A DNA stretch of 64,000 nt, taken from the NCBI RefSeq assembly GCF_047511655.1, contig NC_133387.1, positions 45,426,853 through 45,490,852 of the forward strand. The letters are read 5' to 3'. Shown piece by piece: positions 1 through 24,984 of this stretch. Every line of letters begins with the position of its first letter. The first letter of the stretch is position 1. The notes below the pieces were generated by a model that saw only the letters and a list, made by a program, of their open reading frames with translations, was not told the DNA's origin and ran no database searches. This DNA is from Castor canadensis (taxonomy: Eukaryota > Chordata > Mammalia > Rodentia > Castoridae). The position numbers were made by a program, and so were the translations under genes.

Positions 1-1860
1 CATTCCCATCAAAATTCCAATGACATTCGTCACCCTAAAGTTCATTTGGAAGCACAAAAGACTGCAAATAGCCAAGGTAATACTAAGCAAAAAGAGTAAT
101 GTTGGAGGTATCACAATACTGACTTCAAACTATACTACAAAGCCATCCATAGCAGTAAAAACAACATGGTACTAGCACAAAAAACAGATATGAAGACCAG
201 TGGGACAGAATAGAGGACCGGGATATGAATATATGCAGCTATGCCCAAACTTATTTTTGACGAAGGCACCAAAAAACATACAATGGAGAAAAGACAGCCT
301 CTTCAACAAATGTTGCTGGGGAAAGCTGGGTATCTGCCTGAAGAAAACTGAAACTAGATCCATGTCTGTCACCCTGTACAAGTATCAACTCAAAGTGGAT
401 TAAGGACCTTAATATAAAACCTGGAACTTTGAAAGAGCAGAATTAGAATTAATAGACATAGGCAATGAGTTCCTCAATAGAATTCAAATGGCTGAGCAAG
501 TAAGAAAAAGGATGGACAAATGGGACTACATGAAATTGAAAATCTTCTGTATAACAATAGAAATGGTCTCCAGATTGAAGAGGCTGCCCACAGAATGGGA
601 GAAAAATCTTTGCCAGCTATACATCTGACAAGGAATTGATAACCAGAATATATAGGGAGCTCAAAAAACTAAACTAAAAAAAAACAAAAAAACAAAAAAT
701 CAATGACCCAATGAAGAAATGGGCAAATGAACTGAATAGAGCTTCTTCAAAGGAAGAAGTCCAAACAGCTAAAAAACACATGAAGAAATGCTCAATATCC
801 CTGGCCATAGAGGAAATGCAAATCAAAACCACATTAAGATTATACCTCACTCCTGTGAGAATGACTATCATCAAGAACACAAACGACAACAAAAAGCTGG
901 TGACAATGTAGGGCAAAAGGAACACTCTTTCACTGCTGGTGGGAATGTAAATTAGTACAACCATTATGGAAAGCAGTGTGGAGGCTCCTCAAAAAACTAA
1001 AAACAGAACTGTCATATGATCCAGCAATTCTACTCCTAGGGATATACCTGGAGTAATGTAAGTCAGGTTACAACAAAGGCATTTGCACATCCATGTTTAT
1101 TGCAGCATTATTAACAATAGTAAACTACAGAAACAGCCAAGATGCCCCACTATTAATGAATGGATTAAGAGAATGTGGTATTTATATACAATGGAATTTT
1201 ATTTGGCCACAAAGAAGAATGAGATTTTGTCATGTGCAGGTAAATGGATGGAAATGGAGAACCTTAAGTGAAGCTAGCCGGGTTCAGAAGGCCAAAAGCT
1301 GCATGTTTTCTCTCATATATGGAATATGCTATGAAAAACAGGTTGCACGAAGGGGTGGTCACATACAAGCAGGAGAGGGTAAAAGAAGGAAATTTAAAAG
1401 GTGAATATGAGTGATGTACACAAGAATGAATACAGAATTTTAAAACCAGTTGAAACCACCATAAGAAAGGGACTAAGGTAGAAAGGAGAAAAATAGAGCA
1501 GATGAACCAAATCAGGCTATAGTACATATATACATGGAAGTGCCACAAGGAAACTCCCTATGAATCTATCTTAAGCAAGCAAAAATGTCATTTTGTTTTC
1601 TTTTACAAAATCAGAGAACAAGAGGTCATTATAGGTCCTGCCTTGGAGGGGGTGGTGGTTAGGACCAATGGTGGGGGGTGGGGGAGGGAGAAAGGGGTGT
1701 AGTAGGATGAATATAGTGAACACTGTGTACTCATGTATATAAATGGAAAAATAAGACCTGCTGAAAATATTCCAGGAATAGGGGAAAGCAGGATAAGGGA
1801 GAATGAAAAAAAGTGGAATATAAGGTGAAATAAAAGATTCACTATATGACCTAGATTATC
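1..1860 (+). mobile_element. LINE-1 3' end (decayed ORF2 tail and 3' UTR)
   Basis: The window opens inside an L1. Bases 230-400 and 710-900 encode, with stops and shifts, segments of the ORF2 C-terminal part that also occur in the large L1 further on (for example [13 protein letters not shown]). From about 1265 comes a 3' UTR rich in A and G. Its last part (1740-1800) reappears reversed near 32780-32830 and 57420-57470. Truncated at the window edge and non-functional. Confidence 0.9.
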
Positions 1861-3046
1861 TGGAGACCATTCTTCCTAGGGCTGTTAATTCCTAGTTTAG
1901 TATCTATGAACATGTTGACCTGACAGGATATAGTTCAGAAATGCTTATGGGAATTCTGTTTGGGAAGGACCTTTGTTTACTTAATGCCCATTGTCTTTAG
2001 AGACCCAGTCTAGATAATCAAACATTCCTTGTTTTATTTAATGTTAGTCAATTGCTTATTCATCTCTCATAAAAATATCCAGTTCATCTGCTATTTTCAC
2101 TTCTATATTTTTCTAGCTTAAAATCAAACCTATAATTCTTATGACCCTATCAATCAGTTAGCTCATTTCTGGCTTTACTTCTTTCCCTTCTGACAAGTTT
2201 TATTGGTCAGGTTAGATTGAGTTATGCTGCAGTTTCAAACAACTCCCAAATCTCAGACACTTAAACCAGAATGGTATCTTTGTTCACTTAAATTACATGT
2301 TGATCATAGGTCCTGTGTAGTAGAATTGCTATTATCTAAAACACTGGCAGGAGGAAAGGAGAAGGCAGTGAATCACACAAAGGCTACTGACACTTCTGCT
2401 CACATGTTAATGGCAATAGGAAGTCACATGGCAAAACTGACACCCAAAGGTAAGAAATATTACAATCCTCTCCCAGAGAGGGACACTCTATGTTTTTTGA
2501 ACAACAACAGCATCAAATAAATGTGCCAACTCTGCTGAGGCACACTTTCCTCCAAACCCTCTTATCTTTCTTTCTTATCAGCGTTGATAAAATTAAAAAA
2601 TTAAATATCTTGTTTATTTTCTCTCTGCTTCCCCTTCCTCTTCCTCTAGATTTATCTAGACCACCACCATCCTTCCTTGCTTTCTTGCTCGACAGAAAAA
2701 GTATTTTTCTCTCTCCAAATACATTGCATTTTGCCCATTTTCTGTAGGTTCCATCTCAGTCCTGTTCCGTACTTCTTGCTCTCTTACAAGGCCATCTCTT
2801 CCTCTTCGTTGGCTTTTTCCACTGGATCTATGCACTGGTTCCACCTGTCCTCAGGGATACACTGAAACTTTTCATGTCTCACTGTCATTTCTTGGAAGAC
2901 CTCTCTCTCCCTGATCTTCCTGCTGAGCAACTTCCTGACTCACAAGTGCCTGTGTCTCTCAGGCACTTGTGAGTCACCATACTAGGTTGGAACTTGGCTC
3001 AGTCACTTAGTACATGTTTGGTGTTTGTTAATTTATCTTCTTAAAC
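1861..3046. other. Intergenic, no gene recognised
   Basis: AT-rich unique-looking sequence with pyrimidine-rich stretches around 2560-2900 and a perfect hairpin at 2936-2976. Open frames here are short and resemble nothing I know. Confidence 0.5.
2936..2976. repeat. Perfect 17-bp inverted repeat (hairpin)
   Basis: The arms 2936-2952 and 2960-2976 are exact reverse complements around a 7-nt loop. Confidence 0.9.
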
Positions 3047-3380
3047 TGTGGCAGGAAGGCAGGGAAGAAGAAGAGAGATTAATGAGTGCTACAGTAAAAT
3101 AAAGGAAAACCAGAGTTGTGGAACATACCTGGAGACCAGAGGAGGGTCACCTAGACACAGAAGTTAGATCGGCCAATGAAATGACATGTGATCATGTATG
3201 GCACAAGCTGCGCCACCCCCCATTTCTTTAACCTGCTTTAAATGGTATATAAGGAAAGCCCCCTTTGGTCTCGGGGCTCAGCCTGTGGACATGAATCTGC
3301 TGAGTCGCTGTCAGCTTGCTTAATAAACTTGCTTCTGAAAAGCTTTGGTGCCCTCTCAGTCTCTGAGCCTTTCTGAAACA
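3047..3380 (+). mobile_element. Probable solo LTR of an endogenous retrovirus
   Basis: The segment has LTR layout. A TATA box (TATATAAGG) is at 3246-3254, and AATAAA at 3322-3327 is about 70 bp further on. A CT-rich U5-like tail follows, and TG...CA-style ends are possible at 3047 and 3380. No internal retroviral genes lie beside it, so it looks like a solo LTR. Boundaries are approximate and the family is not identified. Confidence 0.6.
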
Positions 3381-4670
3381 GAACCACTTGCTGCTTCCTT
3401 AACTGTCAAAAGAGAAAAATAATTATTACCTTCCATGGCCATTGTAGCATAGAAATAACTTATGCAATATGCATTACTGTTAGAGGTCTCAATAAATGCA
3501 GCTAATGTTATTGTTAATGTTTATTCTATCAGCTTCAGCCTAGGCATCATTTGCTTTGTGAACTCTATTCTGGGCCATACTTAATTGTTCTCTGTGCTCA
3601 TAGCACTGTATTCTTAATGCCTTTAAAGCAATAATCACTGGTTCAAATTAGTGGTCCTTATCCAAAAATTTATAAACTTTTAGATCAGACTCCTTTTTTT
3701 CAGCTTTATAAGTGTTTTCTTCCTCCTTAACACCGCCCCCCCCCAAGGTTAAGTCATTGGTCTTTTACTTGAAATTAAATAAATGTTGTGTTGGAAGAGT
3801 AAGCAGTTCCCAGTTTCACAAAATGTAGAGTTCTATAAAGGAATATATACTATGTTACTATTATCACTTTTTCTTTTACCAAGGCCAAATTACAGTTTCT
3901 AGAGTGATGAAGCCATCAACATCAAGATAATATTTATGGAACTCGGAACTTCTTGTATTTTCCATATTTTTGTTTAACCTGTTGATTTGAACATAGGCAT
4001 CAGGGAGAATTTTTATGAAATTGGGAGAGAAGTAGAAGACAGAAGATCAGAAGTCTTATTTCAAACTGCATTTCAGTATCAGATAAAATGGATCATAAAC
4101 ATTAAATAGCAGAGACATAGAAGCAAAAGCTGCTGAGGCTTGGATCTGACAGTTGTGGGAGGGGGTTTATGTCCAAATCCAGATCCCAACTGTTTTCACC
4201 CCTTTCTGGCTCCATTCATACCTTGACAGCTCATTTATGCAGGTTGGCATCCTTATTCCTAAGAATGAGCAAATTCATGGCCAGAGGAAAGCTCAAGTGT
4301 GGGTTCCAGGGCAGAGGCTCTAGTTACTGGGATCCAAAGGTGATGCTATTAGTGACCTAGCTAAGTGCTAACCACATGCTGTGCTATTTCTATTTTGGGG
4401 GTGGATGGTCTGGGCAGGCATACAAATTAGAACACTAATTCATTGTTGCCTAATGTGTGGTTGTGGGTTCCTGTCATTCATCAGCATATGCTAATTTTAT
4501 AAAGGTAGTTCAGGTCGAATAAAATATAACTTTAAGATATTGTTAATTTCAATGAAGCTTTTCATTATTATATATGTTTTTTAGCTAATGGATACCAAAG
4601 GCTAGCTTTCTATCACTAGGTGGTTTTCTGATTAATTACTATACATTTTTTAACATCTTAGAAAATTGGA
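3381..4670. other. Intergenic, no gene recognised
   Basis: AT-rich sequence without a recognisable exon or repeat, apart from a short C-run near 3734-3743. Confidence 0.4.
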
Positions 4671-4671
4671 A

Positions 4672-4764
4672 TGGGGCATGGCTCAAGTGGTAGAGTGCTT
4701 GCCTAGAAAGTATGAGGCTCTGAGTTCAAGCCCCAACAACTGCCTCCTCCCCATTTTTTTTTTT
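4672..4764 (+). mobile_element. ID-like tRNA-derived SINE
   Basis: A tRNA-like pol III box A region (gtggctcaag-type) and box B (gagttcaagcc) are followed by a short tail. Same family as the ID part of the composite SINEs elsewhere in the window. Confidence 0.8.
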
Positions 4765-4930
4765 AAGAGAATGGATTCACCTTAAAAGAGCTATTAAGAA
4801 GAAATGATTTGACTGGTACATGAAAGAAACTGAAAGACTTCATTTTAATAAATCTCAGGGCTGAACAAATTTGAATTGTTGGCTACTGATAGAAGACTAC
4901 TTTCCCACATTGCTCTCAGGTTTAAAAGAT

Positions 4931-4970
4931 ATCTATCTATCTATCTATCTATCTATAGATAGATATATAA
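4931..4970. repeat. (ATCT)n microsatellite with inverted end
   Basis: Six or more ATCT units run into TAGATAGATA, so the end of the array is self-complementary. Confidence 0.9.
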
Positions 4971-4971
4971 A

Positions 4972-5241
4972 ACTCATGGCCTACACACTTGTTAAGCAGG
5001 TATTTACTATTTGAGCCACACTCTCATCCCTTTTTTGTTTTAAGTTTTGGATTGGGTCTCACATTTTTCCTGGATTGGCCCGTGTAGCTGGGATGATAGA
5101 TGTGCACCAGGACGCCTGGCTTGTTGGTTGATATGGGGATCTTGCTAACTTTTTTTGCCTAGGCTGGCCTTGAACCTTGATCCTCCCAATCTCTGCCTTC
5201 TGAGTAGCTGGGATTACAGCTATGAGTCACTGTGCCTGGTG
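4972..5241 (-). mobile_element. Composite SINE (B1-like units plus ID tail), reversed
   Basis: Read on the - strand, it starts like a 7SL-derived unit (catagctgtaatcccagctactcagaaggcagagattggg region) and ends with a degraded ID-like tail near 4985-5030. Confidence 0.8.
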
Positions 5242-5479
5242 TAGCCAAGTCTATAGATGCTGAGAATTCTCAGGTGTGGAGGACCCTCAGAATTTAGTCA
5301 TCTATCGTCTTTGTGCTTCCTTGTCACATACTAAGTGTTTAGTACATGCTTCTTGCCTGGAGGTGGAAGAACATAATAAAGTCTACCTTGTATTTAATTT
5401 AAAAGGAGGTCACTCTTCCAGCTATTTCTATCTAGGTTAATTATTTTAGCAAATATTTGTTTATCCAGAGTTTTGGACC

Positions 5480-5850
5480 CAAGGCCCAAACTCCTGAGAT
5501 TCCAAATGCAAGGTCTGGTCACCTGCCCCTAAATGCCAAATAAAGAGGCGTGGTGAAGGCAGAGAATGAAGATTTATTACACAGCTCAGGAAGAGGCAGA
5601 GTAAGCACTCAGCTCATCTTCAGCCATCTTTGGGGTACAGACATGAGTTATAGGTTTAAGTAGACAAAAGAACTGGGGGCAGGGGACAAAACGTATGCAT
5701 AGCTAAACAAGTCAGTCACAGGTGTGGTCTGGTTGTCATTATCTCAGTCTTTGTTTTGGGAGAGATTCTGGAGTTGTCATCTGGAGCCTGGCAGGTGGTC
5801 CATCCTGAGGAATGTTTACTGTTGGAGTAAGTTTTAGTCTCTTGTCATAA
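5480..5850 (-). mobile_element. LTR-like segment upstream of ASNS, reversed
   Basis: On the - strand it reads like an LTR: a pyrimidine-rich U3, a start-like ...cttaaacctataactc region, then AATAAA (reverse of 5575-5580) and a CT-rich U5. No retroviral genes flank it. Ends are uncertain and it may continue towards 6240. It lies about 0.5 kb from the ASNS island. Confidence 0.5.
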
Positions 5851-6280
5851 AGATGTTATATGTCTTTCCTGGAATCCAGTCACTTTGCAAAGTGGCTGCA
5901 AAGAGAATGGCTTGGAGCAAAGACAGATACAAAGTGGAGGAGAGATGCCATGCTTTTCTCTTGCTATTAGTTAATTCCTGGGCCCAAGGAGTCAATGCTT
6001 TTCAGGAAAAGCAGGTTGAGCACCTCTTACATATCCACATTTATGTACCAGACTCTCTCTTAAAAAAGGAGAAAACCTTTAAAATTAAGGGCATGGAGGA
6101 GATCTACTGCAGAGGGAACTCTACAAATACTGGTGATGGTTTCCATAGGAACAAATCAAACATAGGAAAGCTCCTCGATTGCCAGAAGAGAAGGTCAGGT
6201 GGCCCTAGGTGCCAATAAGGCAAGTGGAAGAACGTTCGAAGTTATCCTTTAAACAGGTTCACTAACATGTCAAGGAACTG
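5851..6280. other. Sequence between LTR-like segment and CpG island
   Basis: It holds a 121-codon open frame (5853-6218) with no recognisable domain, probably non-coding and possibly retroviral debris. Confidence 0.35.
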
Positions 6281-6445
6281 GAAGCCGAGCAGCTCCTTCT
6301 GTCTCCCTCGCTTGCCACCCTCTCCATCCAGCCCTCCCGGTCCATCCAACCCTCTCCCTCAACCCCGCCCTCGGTCCCGCCCCCACGTAGGCCCGTCGGC
6401 ACCGCGGGCCACGCCCCTGCGCGCGCTGGTTGGTCCTTGCCGACA

Positions 6446-6454
6446 TGATGAAAT
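6446..6454 (+). promoter_or_regulatory. ASNS: NSRE-1 / C/EBP-ATF response element (CARE)
   Basis: TGATGAAAT matches human NSRE-1 (TGATGAAAC) at eight of nine bases. In human cells this site binds ATF4 with C/EBP partners and drives induction by amino-acid starvation and the unfolded protein response. The core TGATG-AA needed for a CARE is kept, so I infer the same control here. Confidence 0.9.
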
Positions 6455-6465
6455 TTCCCGCACGC

Positions 6466-6471
6466 ATTACA
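6466..6471 (+). promoter_or_regulatory. ASNS: NSRE-2 element
   Basis: ATTACA lies 11 nt after NSRE-1, exactly the human spacing. Human NSRE-2 is GTTACA, so the first base differs. In human ASNS this second site acts with NSRE-1 to give the full starvation response. Confidence 0.82.
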
Positions 6472-6482
6472 GGAGCCGGCGG

Positions 6483-6488
6483 TATAAG
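6483..6488 (+). promoter_or_regulatory. ASNS: TATA-like box upstream of the inferred ASNS start
   Basis: TATAAG sits 31 bp before the inferred transcription start, which is the classical TATA distance. ASNS promoters are usually described as GC-rich and TATA-less, so its use here is uncertain. Confidence 0.4.
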
Positions 6489-6513
6489 GTGGGAACAGCG
6501 CCACCGCCCCGCC

Positions 6514-6575
6514 TGCATTCTGTAGCCCAGGCCTCGGCTCCGCCCGGCGGCCCGACCCGACCCGCTCGCGCCCAG
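6514..6575 (+). other. ASNS: ASNS exon 1 (non-coding)
   Basis: The 3' end is fixed by a strong donor (cccag/gtaagc). The 5' end is inferred from the distance to the response elements; CpG-island promoters often have several starts nearby. Confidence 0.7.
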
Positions 6576-7635
6576 GTAAGCTAGGCCAGCCGCCTTGCTC
6601 AGCGCCCTCCCTGTGCGCCCCGGGAAGGCGAGGAGGATGCGCTGCATCCTGGTACCGGGCAGGCGCGGGTCCCGGGCGCCCGGCGGATGCTGCGGCTCCT
6701 CCCGGAGCCCAGGGTGGGGCGGTGCCCTGCGATTGTTGCGCACCTGGGAGCAAGGTGGCGAGGAAGGACCTCCCTTGTGGTCCTGTGGGTCTGAGTGGAG
6801 CGTGGCCGGGAGGCTGGGCCGCTCCGGAGAGAAGGTGGCAGCGGCCTGAGTGTGGCTCCTGTAAATGTTAAGATTTTTTTTTTTTTAAACTATCTCGGGT
6901 GGAAGCCTGTGTCATTTCAGCAGCCCCGGGGCCCTGCTGCGGACCAGCTGGAGCGTGCACGTGGTCTGCGCGCAGTCGGGTGTTGTGGGACCCTGATGTG
7001 GCTTGGTCCAGCTCCGGAGGGAGGGTCTCTGCATGGGCAGTCTCGCTGGATCCTCTCTCCTCGCCTCCACTCACCTTTCCTCCCAGCCCCCTCCCCACCC
7101 CGAAAGACTCCTCTAATACCTTTCTGAGCAAACCTTGCCAAGACGACATCCGTTCAGGGAGCCAGGCAGCTAAAAGCAGAACAAGGCAAAAGAATTGGCA
7201 TGCCTTTCCGTAGTGCATGTCTGTTCTACAGGGCTGACTTCAGATTAACATTACTATTTTAAATAAAGGGACAGGTTTTTGTTTTGTTTTGTCTTGGCCC
7301 ATGGCCTATATTGTTTGTTCACTGTCCATTGCCAAGTGCCCGATTAGTAATTTGGTAGCACTTAACTTGTTTTGCATTGGTTGAAGTAAAGTAGGTCTTG
7401 CACCTGCCCACGGGTTTAGTACTGACATTTTTAATTTAAAATAGGGTATAAGATGAAGTTTAGGTAGGTGCTAAGTAGAAGTTAAATGCTGAAATGGAAT
7501 GGCCTGTATTGAGCCCTTGAAGTGGTATTTAGTCTGAATCGAGATGTTTGATAGGTTTAAAGCACACCAGATTTTGGTGGTTTAGTAGAAAAAGCAATGT
7601 ACAATATCTCATCCTTAATTTTAATTTTTTATTTG

Positions 7636-7712
7636 TTGTTTGCTTTCGGTGCTGAGGATCAAATTCAGGGCCTCGCGCCTACATACGCCCTGCCACTGAG
7701 CTGCAGCCCTGC
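7636..7712 (-). mobile_element. ID-type SINE, reversed
   Basis: The reverse strand reads gggctgcagctcagtggcag and then a box-B-like ...ttgatcctcagcac, typical of rodent ID/BC1-like repeats. Confidence 0.75.
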
Positions 7713-8892
7713 TTCATCAGTAATTTTTAAATATTGATTACATTGTTGAAATCATACCATTTGGGGGTATATATTGTGTTACATAAAATATGTTTAAAAT
7801 TAATTTTTATTTTTTACCTTTCTAATGGGACTAACTAGTGTTTAAAATGACGTCTCACATTCCTATTGGACAGCATGGCTATAGAAATTTAGGAGAAATA
7901 TGGAAAATTCCTGGGAACAGGCAACAGCGGAAAGGAAAACACATTACAAGTAGGGCCTTTGCCCTTTTCGAAGGCTGATTTCAATAAAATTAATAGATTA
8001 TAGCTTTAATTTGCTTCTTCCTGCTGGAGGAAGAGCATGCTATAACCTTTCCCCTGCATGTCAGTGGCTAGTGTGTTTGGTGTAACAGACTTAATACTGG
8101 AATCCTCTAAGCAACATTAAGGAGATGTAGGCAAATGATTCCCCATGATCACACTTGATTTTCAGAGCCTTTCCCAGCCCACCTTTAATTGGCCTTGAGT
8201 CAAAGGTATATTGCTTATTAGTAGTCACCTCACTTATCTCAGTGAATTTTCCCACTAAATCTCAAGTAAATATTCCATTGTAAGCTGTTTGTCCAACTGT
8301 AGGAAGGGACTGCAAAAAACATATGGTAATTCATTTTCAATTTGCTTGAATTGATATCATTTACCATTATTTTGATCTGGCAAAATAAAAAGCTTTTGGT
8401 TCCTGTTGATACAAATGAAATATCCTCAAAGAATTGCTGAAAGTGATGTAACGTGAATATGTGTTTTTACTTTAGAGTATGTGTCTCATATTATCTGGGC
8501 ATTTGCTACAGATCTGTATGTTTAACAAATACAGAAGTAGTTAATTTTTCAAGTTTGAGATATTTTGTTAAAATAACTGTTTTGATCTGTTAGTATCTAA
8601 AAGGAACAAGCTTTTCTTTTACAGTTGATAATCTGAAATTGGAATTATTTACTTCCTGGTTATTTACATGTCTGTGCCAATTTTTTTCTTTTTTAACTCT
8701 CTCAGGGATGTTGATGTATCAAGCCTACGTACTTTGCTTTCATACTAACCAATACAGCTTTGAGACAGATACTTGAGAGCATTTTTGTCCTTTAGGACAT
8801 TTTGGTAGGGAACATTTTGTGTCTTTTCTCAACTCAAAATGTTTTGTTTGTTAGGATATCTGATAACAGATTATATTGCTTTCTTTTTCTAG

Positions 8893-8925
8893 TTCTTCAA
8901 TTACATTTGAATAAATCACTTAGAG
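8893..8925 (+). other. ASNS: Candidate small 5' UTR exon of ASNS
   Basis: A pyrimidine-rich acceptor (ttgctttctttttctag) and a strong donor (gag/gtaagg) frame 33 nt within the first intron. Human ASNS transcripts can carry an extra non-coding exon before the ATG exon, but I cannot match this sequence to it. It may be a chance splice pair. Confidence 0.25.
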
Positions 8926-9477
8926 GTAAGGCAGACGTTGTGAAATGCTTACAGGAACTGTCTGTCTTGATAATACACTTAGCAATATATATCATCTGCT
9001 CTTGTACCCTCCTCCATAGTCTACCTGCAGTTAGTACAGGTAAAGAGAATGTACTTAATTGACAAGGAGACCCAAGTGGAGACTGTATTCATCTGGAGAA
9101 TCTCCTCGATTCTGAGGGTATTTGAGATTATGGGGTGGAGAAAGTTGGGTCTGGGATCACTGATTAGAGGCAGCCTGCATGTTTATCTGTCTTGGGAGCA
9201 AATAAATGTATGATGCAGCCTGGATACTGCCAACTACCAACTGAAAACCAAACCTGAAAGCAGGAGAGATGCAAGCTTTGACTGGGTGCTGAGTAAAGGT
9301 AATGTGTCTTATTTGAGTACTTGCTAGTAATTTAAATTTTTTTCTATTCCTATGTGCCTGCCAACCTAGTAGGAACATTACTGTAACATGTTGTAGGTTT
9401 TAAATTTTGAAGTGGTTTATGCAACTTTCTGGAATCAAGGATTAATTGTGGACTACGTGGTCTGCTTTTCTCTCCAG

Positions 9478-23383
<13,906 letters not shown>

Positions 23384-23525
23384 ATGCTCTCAAAGCTTTG
23401 TAAAAGGAAATCTTTCTTCTGGTTGTGACTTCAGGGCCTTTGGGGACAGATAAGGGAACAATATGAATCAACCACTCAGGCTTACTTGGGGCATGAAAAA
23501 AATAAAGATCTTACATCTAATAGGT
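23384..23525 (+). other. ASNS: ASNS 3' UTR
   Basis: About 140 nt follow the stop and include the poly(A) signal. The cleavage position is estimated 15-25 nt after AATAAA. Confidence 0.75.
23501..23506 (+). terminator. ASNS: ASNS poly(A) signal
   Basis: Canonical AATAAA, 118 nt after the stop codon, in the position expected for the short ASNS 3' UTR. Confidence 0.85.
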
Positions 23526-23529
23526 TTTG

Positions 23530-24500
23530 CTAATTGATAGTTGTGAATATCAATACAGTCTCATCATTGTGGGAAACTAGAAATTAAGTGGCTTATGCTG
23601 TATACCACTGTAAGGAGGACAGTGAGCTAAGCCCAGGCGAACATTCTGATATGTTTGAGAACTTACAGCACTCCCCTAGCAAAGCTGCTTTGGAAGATAT
23701 TTGGGTAACATGCACATGCGGCCTCCTTCCAGGTGTTGCTTCATCATATTGTGGTCCACTTGTTACTTGCTTGTCTTAGTTTTGCCAGCATTCCTAACAG
23801 CTGCTTATACAAACTCTAGGGACTTGAATCCTTTGTAGCTATTTATGACAGTTCTATTTTATAAGGAAATTATTCTTTTTTTTTTTTATGTTGAGGAAGT
23901 GTCCTTTCTGGAGAGTGTTGTTCTAGAGCTGGGGTCAGACGTTTTTAATAAAGGATTAAACAGTAAATATGCTAGTCTTTGCAGATCTCTGTTGGAAGTG
24001 TTCAACTTTGCTATTATAGTATAAAAGCAGTTATGTGGACAGTATGTAAATAATTAGCACAGCTGTGTTCTATAAAACTTTATTTATAAAAATAGGTGGT
24101 AGGCCATAGGTTGTTGACCTTGTTCAAGGGGAACAACCCAAGTAGAGCATTTCTGATAAGAGTAAAAATGAATATAAATAATAAAGATAAAATGATTATC
24201 TTGTATTTGTGTTTGAATTGCTTAAACCCAGCATGAGTTAGTACTATACATATTTCTTGGTAAAGAAGTCCTCACCCAATCAAGCTAGGTGACATTGAGA
24301 ATGCTTTGGAAACTTGAGGAACTTGGTTGATAATCAAACACGGTACATTATAAGATGTGGCATAAAGCACAAACTGCCGGTTTTTAAGGGGTTAGGCTTC
24401 AAAGTTTTCACTGTCTGTGACTGAGATGTGGGATATTCAGAGAACACTCAGAAGTTTGGTAGTAGAGGTAGTTAAACCTATTTTATAGTAACTTTGTCTT
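23530..24500. other. Immediate 3' flank of ASNS, no gene recognised
   Basis: AT-rich, with extra AATAAA-type motifs (for example near 23947 and 24180) that could serve as rare later poly(A) sites; nothing else recognised. Confidence 0.4.
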
Positions 24501-24502
24501 CA

Positions 24503-24980
24503 ACAGCTATTTGTCACTGTGAAAAATACCCAAGAAAAACAGCTTAAAGGAGGGAAGAGTTATTTTGGCTCGGATTTCAGAGTTATCATTCTTGGTTGGG
24601 TGGCTCCATCAATTCTGAGCCAATGGTGAGGCAGAACATCATGATAGAAGGGCATGGTGGAGCCTTGTCTGTCTGCTGGGAAGCAGAGAGGGAGGACAAG
24701 AGAACTGAGGATGAGGAAGGGGTCAGGGACAAGATGCAACCCCTGGCAACATGCCCCCCAGTAACCTACTTCTTTCCATCAGGCCCAACCTCCCAAAGTT
24801 TCTACCACTTCCTAATACTGCCATCAAATTATGAATCCCATCAATGGATTAAAACAATGGATTAAGTCAGAGTCCTCATGATGTAATCATCTCTCGATGG
24901 TTAGATCCACCATCTGCAGCCAAGCCTTCAACACATGAGCCTTGTGGGAGATACTTCATATCCAAACTGACGAAACAGGT
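24503..24980 (-). mobile_element. MaLR-type LTR, reversed
   Basis: Reversed MaLR LTR signals: tgtcactgtgaaaaataccc, ggcccaacctcccaaagttt, cttcctaatactgccatcaa and, at the end, a degraded catatccaaactga. Confidence 0.8.
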
Positions 24981-24984
24981 CTAT

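Larger units (their letters stand above)
6290..6850. promoter_or_regulatory. ASNS: CpG-island promoter of ASNS
   Basis: GC-rich, CpG-dense sequence surrounds exon 1, in sharp contrast to the AT-rich surroundings. GC-box-like Sp1 motifs lie at about 6363-6370 and 6376-6384, with a related motif near 6411-6418. They sit upstream of the response elements in the same order as the GC boxes described for human ASNS. The open frames across this stretch on both strands are a by-product of high GC and lack coding signal. Island limits are by eye. Confidence 0.9.
6576..9477 (+). other. ASNS: ASNS first intron
   Basis: The 5' part stays GC-rich to about 7140. It contains an ID SINE (7636-7712) and the candidate exon at 8893-8925; otherwise AT-rich with nothing recognised. 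Confidence 0.7.

Noticed and set aside
4672-4764. tRNA gene
   Set aside because: The pol III-like boxes belong to an ID-type SINE with an A/T-rich tail; no full cloverleaf with anticodon stem is visible.
5853-6218. 121-codon open frame next to the LTR-like segment
   Set aside because: No domain or retroviral protein motif recognised; low-confidence debris at best.
6262-6753. Long open frames on both strands over the CpG island (up to 163 codons)
   Set aside because: They overlap the promoter and exon 1 in several frames, are Arg/Pro/Gly-rich as expected from GC content, and have no recognisable domain.
9242-9299. Another possible 5' UTR exon ending aaag/gtaatg
   Set aside because: The donor is fair but there is no convincing acceptor before it.
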